DNA from: Cyanobium sp. ATX 6A2
GTDB lineage: Bacteria; Cyanobacteriota; Cyanobacteriia; PCC-6307; Cyanobiaceae
Length of the DNA: 64,000 bases
Direction: 5' to 3'
Assembly (NCBI RefSeq): GCF_024346355.1
Contig: NZ_JAGQCU010000003.1
Coordinates: 175,871 to 239,870, forward strand
Below, in pieces: positions 58,512-64,000 of the stretch. The position numbers and the translations under genes were made by a program. The number at the start of each line of letters is the position of its first letter. The first letter of the stretch is position 1. The notes beneath the pieces were generated by a model. That model saw only the letters and a list, made by a program, of their open reading frames with translations, searched no databases and had not been told where the DNA came from.

Positions 58512-58955
58512 TCACCACTTCTTGTAAGGGAGGAACTTGCCGCACATCGTCACCTTGACGCGATCTCCAGCCGGATCAGTCACCTTGTCGACCTCAAGCG
58601 TGAAGTCGATGGCGCTCATGATGCCGTCCCCAAACTTCTCCTGAATCACGTCCTTCAGAGGCAGGCCATAAACCTGCATGATCTCGTAAAAGCGGTAGAC
58701 CAGCGGATCGGTGGGAACGATCGGATCCAGACAGCCCTTCACCGGCGGGGTCAGCAGATCGGGTTTGAGGGAGGGGTCAAGGCCAAGGGCACTGATCAAC
58801 GTCTCCGCTTCCTCGGACGAGGCCGTGGACTGGCCGTAGAAGAGGCTGGCAACCCAAACCTCATCACGGCCCAGCAGGGTTTCCAGGTCAGTGAAGCTGA
58901 GTCCCTTGGCGCGCTTGGCAGCCAGCAGGGTCTGGGAGAGAGCCGAAAGAGCCAT
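58512..58955 (-). CDS. cynS: Cyanate hydratase (cyanase)
   Basis: The 147-residue decameric enzyme converts cyanate plus bicarbonate to carbamate and CO2, releasing ammonia that can be assimilated. Catalytic residues R88, E91 ([11 protein letters not shown]) and S114 (IMSAIDF) all have the same offset of eight from the E. coli enzyme (R96, E99, S122), and the C-terminus has the closing [10 protein letters not shown]. It is the last gene of the cynABDS operon, 96 bp after cynD, and is convergent with recQ. Confidence 0.97.
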   Translation of the reverse strand: MALSALSQTLLAAKRAKGLSFTDLETLLGRDEVWVASLFYGQSTASSEEAETLISALGLDPSLKPDLLTPPVKGCLDPIVPTDPLVYRFYEIMQVYGLPLKDVIQEKFGDGIMSAIDFTLEVDKVTDPAGDRVKVTMCGKFLPYKKW

Positions 58956-59051
58956 GGCGAAACATTGAGAGGAACAGAGAGAAATGAAATCGAACGGAAG
59001 GGCCTGAGCAGGGCGTGGATGGCGCCGTCTGTGGGTGGGTGGTGTGCTGGT

Positions 59052-59933
59052 TCAGGTGCGCTCTTCCACAGCCCGGGTTTCCTTGAGCAGGTGCTCCTCG
59101 AGCCGCAGCTTGATGGCGAGAAACTCGGGATGCTGATCAATCACACTGCGCTGTCGGGGTCGCAGCGACGGCAGGTTGATCACGTCGGCGATGGTGGCAG
59201 CGGGCCCACGCGACATCAGCACAATCTGGTCGGAGAGCAGAAGCGCCTCCTCAATGCTGTGGGTGATGAGCACCACGGTGACACGATGATCCTCCCAGAT
59301 CCGCAGCACCTCCTCCTGGAGATAGCTGCGGGTGAGTGCATCGAGGGCACCGAAGGGCTCATCCATCAGCAAAATGCTGGGACTGATGGACAGGGCCCGG
59401 GCGATAGCCACACGCTGCTTCATGCCGCCGGAGAGCTGTTTCGGGAAGCGATGCATGGCCCGCTCCAGACCAACCAACGCGAGGTACTCACGGGCCCGCT
59501 CCTTGGCTTGGCCGCCGCTGAGGCCCGAACAGGCCGTTTGCACAGCGTATTCGACATTGCCCAAGGCGGTGAGCCAGGGCATCAGGGCGTAATTCTGAAA
59601 GATGATGCCCCGATCGGGGCCGGGCCCGCGTACGCGCTGACCATCCACAAGGATTTGGCCAACGCTGGGGCGGTCGAGACCGGCAAGGAGGTTGAGAAGT
59701 GTAGATTTGCCACAACCGGAAGGACCGATAATGGACACGAAAGTATTTTTTTCAATGCTCAGACTGACGTCCTGCAGAGCCACATAGCCAGTGGGGCGGC
59801 GATGGGTGAGGAAGTCGAACAGCCCAGGTTCTGGGCTGAACACTTTGCTCACACCTTCCACCGAAACCTGGGCATCAGGCCAACGTTGACCAAGCGGGTG
59901 GGTTGGGGTGGTGGGCACGGCCAAGGAGGTCAT
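59052..59933 (-). CDS. cynD: Cyanate/nitrate-type ABC transporter ATPase
   Basis: The 293-residue ATPase belongs to the NrtD/CmpD/CynD group. Walker [10 protein letters not shown] lies at 70-78, the Q-loop in IFQNYALMPWLT, the signature LSGGMKQRVAIARAL near 167 and Walker B ILLMDEPFGALD. The substrate is taken to be cyanate because cynS and a binding protein gene lie in the same operon. A nitrate or bicarbonate role is less likely from context. It starts 55 bp after the cynB stop. Confidence 0.93.
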   Translation of the reverse strand: MTSLAVPTTPTHPLGQRWPDAQVSVEGVSKVFSPEPGLFDFLTHRRPTGYVALQDVSLSIEKNTFVSIIGPSGCGKSTLLNLLAGLDRPSVGQILVDGQRVRGPGPDRGIIFQNYALMPWLTALGNVEYAVQTACSGLSGGQAKERAREYLALVGLERAMHRFPKQLSGGMKQRVAIARALSISPSILLMDEPFGALDALTRSYLQEEVLRIWEDHRVTVVLITHSIEEALLLSDQIVLMSRGPAATIADVINLPSLRPRQRSVIDQHPEFLAIKLRLEEHLLKETRAVEERT

Positions 59934-59987
59934 TGCGGCGATTGGGAATAAATGCAGAGAAGCTGAAAAAGGGATCGGATCATGGGC

Positions 59988-60773
59988 TCAGTCCTGGTAA
60001 TCAAAGCGCCTCTGCAACAGGCCGAAGATCTGATCAAGAACCAAACCGGCAAAGCCAATCACAATGATGGCAACGAAGATATTAGGGAGAGACAAATTGT
60101 TCCACTCATTCCAGATGAAATACCCGATTCCGCTGCCAAGCAACATCTCAGCCGCCACGATCACCAACCATGCTGTGCCCATGGAAATACGCATGCCAGC
60201 CAGAATGTTAGGCATTACAGCCGGCAGCACCACCTTCACTACAGTACGAAACTGACTGGCACCGAGGGAACGCGAAACCTTCAGGAAGTCTTGGTTGATT
60301 GAAGTAACACCAAAGGCAGTGTTGATAAGCGTGGGCCAGATGCTGGAAATGAAGATCACGAAGATTCCAGTGATTTCAGAATCCCGAAAGACGAACAGAC
60401 CAATCGGCAACCAGGCGAGGGGAGAAACCGGCTTCAATAACTGCACGAACGGGTTCACCGAAGATTGTGCAATCTGGGAGATGCCCACAAATAGCCCTAG
60501 CGGCACGGCGACGAGAACCGCCAGGCAATAACCAATCAGCACCCGCCGGAGGCTGATCAGTAGATTGGTGCCAATACCGAGGTCGTTAGGACCGTTATAA
60601 AAAAACGGATCCGATAACCACCAAGCAAGTTCCTTGAGGGTTTTAAAAGATCCAGGAAAGTTTTGACCGAGAAGACCTTGAGTGGCAAGGATCTGCCACA
60701 CAAGCAAAGCAACCAGCACGCTGAGGCAGGAAACCGTGATAGCCAGTGGCCTGGAGATACGACTCTCAAACAT
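59988..60773 (-). CDS. cynB: Cyanate/nitrate-type ABC transporter permease
   Basis: The 261-residue membrane permease has about six helices and the family EAA loop (FLKVSRSLGASQFRTVVKVVLPAVMP), close to NrtB/CmpB/CynB. It works with CynD and the lipoprotein CynA. Its DNA is clearly more AT-rich than the genes left of the island, with many A/T third positions, consistent with recent acquisition. It starts at ATG 60773, 57 bp after the cynA stop. Confidence 0.93.
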   Translation of the reverse strand: MFESRISRPLAITVSCLSVLVALLVWQILATQGLLGQNFPGSFKTLKELAWWLSDPFFYNGPNDLGIGTNLLISLRRVLIGYCLAVLVAVPLGLFVGISQIAQSSVNPFVQLLKPVSPLAWLPIGLFVFRDSEITGIFVIFISSIWPTLINTAFGVTSINQDFLKVSRSLGASQFRTVVKVVLPAVMPNILAGMRISMGTAWLVIVAAEMLLGSGIGYFIWNEWNNLSLPNIFVAIIVIGFAGLVLDQIFGLLQRRFDYQD

Positions 60774-60830
60774 GAAACATAAGATCAGAGAAAGAGGAAT
60801 GCTGTAGCCATTCAGGCCAGCAAGAAATGG

Positions 60831-62306
60831 TCAGAAACCGCCCCGTTTCTTCTGCTCTTCGATGTATTGCATGGGCTGCTGAGGATCAAAGGTATCGAAC
60901 GCAAGCTTCTCCACTCGAAACTGCTCGCTGGGAGGGTTAAGCCCCATCGAACGCTTCAGTTCCTGCGCCTCGCTGGTGAGGAAAATGGAAGCGCTGTTGC
61001 TGTCGAAGTCGCCTGCCTTGATCATGCTGGCAGCCTTGCCGAGGTCCCAGCGCACCAACTGGGACTGGATCCAGTTGGCGAAACTTTGCCAAGGATAGGG
61101 GTCGAAGTCGATGCGGTCTGGAACGTTGAACGTCTCACCAAGGCCGTTCTCGAACTTGCCGGTGAGTACGGCCTCCACAACTTCGGTGGGCTGATTCAGG
61201 AATGCCCGCCCAGAGATAGCCTTGGCAATCTCGACTCTATTTTCCTGTTTATGAGCATAGTTAGCGGCATCAATGATCGACTTGTTGAGGGCCTGGAAGG
61301 TGAGCGGATGCTCCTGAATCCAAGACTCACCGGTGGCAAAGGCACAGCAGGGATGGCCATCCCAGAGATCCTTGGTGAGCAGGTGTATGAAGCCTGCATC
61401 CTCATAGACGGCACGTTGGTTGAAAGGATCAGGCATCAGCATTGCATCAAGGTCCCCAGTGACCAACTGGGCGATGCTGTCCGGCGGGGGAACCGGGCGG
61501 ATCTGGACATCGGTGTCGGGATTGATGCCGCCCTCGGCAAGATAGTAACGGAGTAACAGGTTGTGCATGGAGAAGGGAAAAGGAACTCCAATCACAAAAC
61601 CTTTGAAGTCTTTGGCTTCCTTCACCTTACCGGCATGACGCTTGGCTACCGTGATTGCCTGACCGTTAATATTCTCAATACTGGCAAGTCTCACGCTGAA
61701 GGGAGCAGTGCCCAACCCAAGGGTCATGGCAATCGGCATCGGCGCCAGCATGTGATAGGCATCAAGCTCACCGGCGATCGCAGAGTCCCGAACAGCCCCC
61801 CAACTGGGCATTTTCACCACTTCCACGTTCATGCCATAGCGCTCATAGAAGCCCATTGGCTGGGCCATGATGATTGGCGTTGCGCAGGTGATGGGGATGA
61901 AGCCCACCTTCAGATCTTTCTTTTCTAACGATCCTGGATCCACGACGCCGCCGCCGTCCTCTTCACGCTTGACACCGCAGTTGGTGAGCGTCACCAGTGC
62001 AGCGCCAGCCGCCAACCCCTTCAGAAAGGTGCGGCGACCGAGAGGGCTGGACGAGGAGACATTGCTGAAGAAGCGACCGGCTTCCGGTCCAAAGGCGGCT
62101 GCAAATGCCTGGTCGAGCCCACCTGCCTCCTCAGCCAAGGCCCTTAGCAAGGTCTCGACCGCAGGTTTGCCACGGGAGGCATTTCGGAAGAATAGGGCCT
62201 GGCGCAGTTCAGCCGCAGAGATAGCTTCAGCGATAGGATAGGCAGCTGGGTTGATCAAACCCATACGCTGAAGATCATCCATCAGATCTTCAGGTTCTTT
62301 GGGCAT
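60831..62306 (-). CDS. cynA: Cyanate ABC transporter substrate-binding lipoprotein
   Basis: The substrate-binding domain (NrtA/CmpA/CynA type; LKVGFIPITCATPIIMAQPMGFYERYG onward) is preceded by a twin-arginine signal (GRRTFLKGLAAGAALVTLTNCG) whose lipobox cysteine is C110. About 90 residues lie in front of this signal, which is unusual. ATG 62306 has GGAGG close upstream and gives 491 residues. The frame stays open to an ATG at 62510, but the inferred transcription start near 62476 excludes that. GTG codons at 62459 or 62444 would add a CLCQAC cysteine cluster. Identity is secure, the start is not. Confidence 0.9.
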   Translation of the reverse strand: MPKEPEDLMDDLQRMGLINPAAYPIAEAISAAELRQALFFRNASRGKPAVETLLRALAEEAGGLDQAFAAAFGPEAGRFFSNVSSSSPLGRRTFLKGLAAGAALVTLTNCGVKREEDGGGVVDPGSLEKKDLKVGFIPITCATPIIMAQPMGFYERYGMNVEVVKMPSWGAVRDSAIAGELDAYHMLAPMPIAMTLGLGTAPFSVRLASIENINGQAITVAKRHAGKVKEAKDFKGFVIGVPFPFSMHNLLLRYYLAEGGINPDTDVQIRPVPPPDSIAQLVTGDLDAMLMPDPFNQRAVYEDAGFIHLLTKDLWDGHPCCAFATGESWIQEHPLTFQALNKSIIDAANYAHKQENRVEIAKAISGRAFLNQPTEVVEAVLTGKFENGLGETFNVPDRIDFDPYPWQSFANWIQSQLVRWDLGKAASMIKAGDFDSNSASIFLTSEAQELKRSMGLNPPSEQFRVEKLAFDTFDPQQPMQYIEEQKKRGGF

Positions 62307-62482
62307 GTCCTCCAGGAAAGATTCATGACTGGAAGCAGTCGACTGACACGCCTGGCAAAGGCATTCAGCCAGATGCTGACTTACGCGAGATGAGAGATCA
62401 GGAGCTGAGCGATGTGAAGACAGGGGGTGCTCAGATCTCAGCACGGGCGCAACAGTCACAGCAATGACGTCGATGTAAAGGG

Positions 62483-62488
62483 ACCGTA
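62483..62488 (-). promoter_or_regulatory. -10 element of the cynA promoter
   Basis: TACGGT on the minus strand fits the TAN3T form of the cyanobacterial -10 box. It lies exactly 22 nt downstream of the NtcA-type site, the spacing of class II NtcA-activated promoters. The start of transcription would be near 62476. Confidence 0.6.
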
Positions 62489-62510
62489 AGGTTGTTGGAC
62501 CTTTGCCCAT

Positions 62511-62524
62511 GTAGCGGTTGCTAC
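62511..62524 (-). promoter_or_regulatory. NtcA-type binding site upstream of cynA
   Basis: The sequence GTAGCGGTTGCTAC on the plus strand is a perfect GTA-N8-TAC palindrome, the consensus for the nitrogen regulator NtcA. It reads as such on both strands. Its place upstream of the cyanate operon and its correct spacing to a -10 box make activation under nitrogen limitation very likely. Confidence 0.8.
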
Positions 62525-62556
62525 GCGGTAGTCATCAGAAACCGCCCGTGTCACAC

Positions 62557-62584
62557 CTACGGCAAAGCCCTTCTGGAGGTGCTG
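62557..62584 (+). repeat. 28-bp direct repeat, copy 2 (displaced recQ 3' end)
   Basis: Identical to 58438-58465. It continues in the recQ reading frame as YGKALLEVLRR and then TGA at 62591-62593, which probably represents the original recQ terminus before the cyn cluster inserted. Confidence 0.95.
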
Positions 62585-62763
62585 CGGCGCTGATGTGGCA
62601 CGGCCTGAGCTGGAAACAGCTCGCCCTGAATCACCGCGCCCCAGCGGGCAGTGGGCGCCGCGGTGACAGGGCCCGCCGATGCCTGCTTGAGCGGCCCCGT
62701 GGGCACGGCAGGCCAGAGCAGGTCGGAGGCCCGGAACAGAGCGTAGGGAGAGGCAACAGCCAT
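62557..62763 (-). CDS. Possible small protein or gene remnant (68 codons)
   Basis: The frame begins at ATG 62763 (MAVASPYALFRASDLLWPAV) and ends at a TAG inside the 28-bp repeat, so its last 36 bp are antisense to the displaced recQ 3' end. The amino acid sequence has no recognised domain and its end is Arg/Ser-rich. It could be a real convergent neighbour of ancestral recQ, a truncated remnant, or chance. GC content and codon use are ordinary. Confidence 0.25.
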   Translation of the reverse strand: MAVASPYALFRASDLLWPAVPTGPLKQASAGPVTAAPTARWGAVIQGELFPAQAVPHQRRSTSRRALP

Positions 62764-62835
62764 GACGCCATCACACAGAGTACACCTGTACTAGCGGCAA
62801 TCCCCTGGGCTGTCAACCGTGCCGGCCTGGGGCCT

Positions 62836-63129
62836 TCAGCCCTGGTGGAGCAGGGCGCCAAGGCCCAGCTGCTGCAGGATCCCCTGGCCGGAGAGGACCT
62901 CCACCACCAGGCCGATTCCGAAGCCGAGCATGGCGAGGCGACCATTGAGGAGCTCAGCGCGGCCATGGAAGCCCCAGCCGCTGTGACTGCCGGGGGCTGC
63001 GATGACCATCCGCGGCTCGATCGGACGCGGATCGAGAAGCTCGGTGCCGTCTGATTCCCACCTGCCGTTTTCCGACTCGGCAGAACGCCTGGGCTGACTG
63101 CGTTGGGGGATTTTGGTTGGTGCTGTCAT
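62836..63129 (-). CDS. High-light-inducible chlorophyll-binding protein (Hli/Scp)
   Basis: The 97-residue protein ends with a single LHC-type helix containing FHGRAELLNGRLAMLGFG (E59, N62 and R64 are the chlorophyll ligand and salt-bridge residues), the signature of one-helix high-light-inducible proteins that protect photosystem II and chlorophyll biosynthesis. A charged N-terminal extension of about 50 residues precedes it. ATG 63129 was chosen because it follows an AGGA-type Shine-Dalgarno. The frame is open further upstream, but that stretch does not look coding. An AT-rich upstream region probably holds the stress-responsive promoter. Confidence 0.92.
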   Translation of the reverse strand: MTAPTKIPQRSQPRRSAESENGRWESDGTELLDPRPIEPRMVIAAPGSHSGWGFHGRAELLNGRLAMLGFGIGLVVEVLSGQGILQQLGLGALLHQG

Positions 63130-63565
63130 GGGATTGATCCTGTTGATAGAACTTGTAGGGATGATGCAACCAGAGCACCAGGAATGACGGTGCATGCAGC
63201 CTGCATTTTCGCTGCATTCTGGTATGGCAGTGATCTTTGAATGTGCTGAAAAGATTGCCTTCCCTCGAATTAACCTTATGCGCAAACAGCCTTGCCAACT
63301 GATTTCAGCGCGATTGGTGAGCTCACGGGCGGATTACCAATGGCACTGCCTCAGCCAGGCAGGGAGCTTTCACGCCCATCAGAGTGGAACCCGAACCCAC
63401 TATCTGCGGGTATTGTGATCAACACAGGGACTGTTCGACAGCGTGCCGATCCACCTGTTCGGCGAAACTTTGCGGGTGACCTGCTTCGATGCCAGCGTTC
63501 CACACAGCAGTGGCAGCGATGGAGCTGCTGCAGCCTCAGCCGGCCCGATCGCGGTGGCGTCAGTG
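63130..63565. other. 436-bp region with no supported gene
   Basis: The part from about 63130 to 63310 is distinctly AT-rich for this genome and lies upstream of the minus-strand hli gene, so it most likely carries its promoter. The remainder contains only frames without recognisable features on either strand. A single TTAACCTT-like octamer occurs near 63270 but lacks a second copy. No hairpin or repeat stands out. Confidence 0.6.
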
Positions 63566-63769
63566 CTACGACTTGAGGAAGCGGCCAGAAAGACGCACCG
63601 CCAGCACCACCGCGGCGATGCCATAGGACGCGAAGGTGACCACCTGCCCAGTGGCTCCGGCGACGTAGGCGCCGCGCTCGAGCAACACGACATCGGCCAG
63701 GGAGGCCGCCATGCCCCAGAGCAGCACCCACACGCTCACGTAGGCCACACCTTTGAGGGTTGGGTTCAT
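63566..63769 (-). CDS. Small two-helix membrane protein
   Basis: The 67-residue protein has two hydrophobic segments (VAYVSVWVLLWGMAASLADVVLL and TFASYGIAAVVLAVRL) joined by a short loop, with a basic C-terminus. Sequences of this layout (MNPTLKGVAYVSVWVLLWG-like) occur in cyanobacteria without known function. Clean ATG start and normal codon use support it. It is preceded on the same strand by no clear partner. Confidence 0.65.
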   Translation of the reverse strand: MNPTLKGVAYVSVWVLLWGMAASLADVVLLERGAYVAGATGQVVTFASYGIAAVVLAVRLSGRFLKS

Positions 63770-64000
63770 GGGCCAGCTGCGATGGGCTGACCCTAGACAG
63801 CCCCCTGGCTGCTCATGACTCCAGCCGCCGGAACCCGTAGCCCTCGTAAATGAAGCCGCTCACCCGGCCGCCGAGCGGCGTCCCATGGAGTGGTGTAACT
63901 CGGGAGGATCAGCCCCGGCTACGCCGGGGCTGACGGCTCGCCTCCCTCAGATCTCAGCTGTGGCAATGGGTGGGCCGGTCTGTGACCCTGTTCGGAGCAC
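63770..64000. other. Right edge, no supported gene
   Basis: No complete gene is supported here. A short minus-strand frame (about 63813-63900) ends in residues like GFIYEGYGFRRLES but is closed by a stop just upstream, so it may be a remnant of a gene. A perfect inverted repeat lies at 63910-63932. The window ends before any further feature can be defined. Confidence 0.4.
63910..63932. repeat. Perfect inverted repeat
   Basis: CAGCCCCGGC (63910-63919) and GCCGGGGCTG (63923-63932) form a 10-bp GC-rich stem with a TAC loop. No T-run follows on either strand, so it is not a standard terminator. It could be a transcript-stabilising hairpin or part of a dispersed repeat. Confidence 0.6.

Noticed and set aside
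62307..62510. ATG at 62510 as the cynA start
   Set aside because: It lies upstream of the inferred -10 box and transcription start, so it would not be in the message. Shorter starts are preferred.
63292..63790. Plus-strand frames between hli and the right edge
   Set aside because: No motif, odd composition, and one lies antisense to the 67-codon membrane protein.

Overview
The window reads as a chromosomal segment of a high-GC unicellular alpha-cyanobacterium of the Cyanobium / marine-freshwater Synechococcus type. The evidence is the presence of photosynthesis genes (psaK, a 33-codon petN, thf1/psb29 and a high-light-inducible chlorophyll-binding protein), many cyanobacterium-restricted DUF families (DUF1257, DUF3110, DUF2499, DUF3593, DUF1830, DUF1499, DUF2103), scattered GCGATCGC (HIP1) palindromes, and a cyanate gene cluster with an NtcA-type promoter. 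Gene density is very high, genes lie in short operons on both strands, and many stop/start pairs overlap as GTGA or ATGA. No CRISPR array, transposase or prophage is visible.

Layout. 1-9860: dapF (cut by the window edge) divergent from hfq, then leuS, malic enzyme, a DUF427 protein, two unknown proteins, a PPC(DUF296)-glutaredoxin fusion and pgi. 10038-23648: a lysozyme-like secreted protein, an amidase plus M61 peptidase pair, DUF1257/purN, argC/ribBA, a cyclophilin, mtnP, and the murQ-DUF3110-dnaJ-dnaK(3-like) block. 23704-26772: a Pho-box-like element, pstC-pstA-pstB, a bidirectional terminator and tRNA-Ser(GGA). 26828-32690: plant-type ferredoxin, inositol-monophosphatase family, hisZ, a bacterial ferredoxin, htpG, rpmB and a PrxQ-like peroxiredoxin. 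32731-37397: a minus-strand envelope cluster (ABC ATPase, two permeases, zinc-ribbon protein, DUF1499 protein, CsaB). 37442-49382: DUF2499-DUF3593, psaK, dxs, ilvA-scpB-yggT, mazG-like, pyk, a MacB/FtsX-type permease, DUF1830 and ftsH. 49496-56597: clpP, thf1, an operon led by petN with three uncharacterised proteins, clpS-DUF2103, an unknown gene, purK and a sugar ABC permease.

56651-62593 is the most interesting part. recQ is followed by cynS, cynD, cynB and cynA (cyanase plus a cyanate/nitrate-type ABC importer), and the block is flanked by a perfect 28-bp direct repeat made of the 3' end of recQ. The far copy still reads in the recQ frame to an alternative stop. This looks like a roughly 4.1-kb accessory island that entered at the 3' end of recQ. 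The island is visibly more AT-rich than its surroundings, above all in cynB and cynA. It carries a perfect GTA-N8-TAC site 22 nt from a TAN3T -10 box in front of cynA. The last 1.4 kb holds an hli gene, a 67-residue membrane protein and non-coding sequence.

Functionally the window combines housekeeping biosynthesis (amino acid, purine, riboflavin, isoprenoid), central carbon enzymes (pgi, pyk, malic enzyme), proteostasis (DnaK/DnaJ, HtpG, ClpP/ClpS, FtsH), phosphate uptake and nitrogen scavenging from cyanate. Function calls rest on recognised family motifs read from the translated sequence. No database search was possible.
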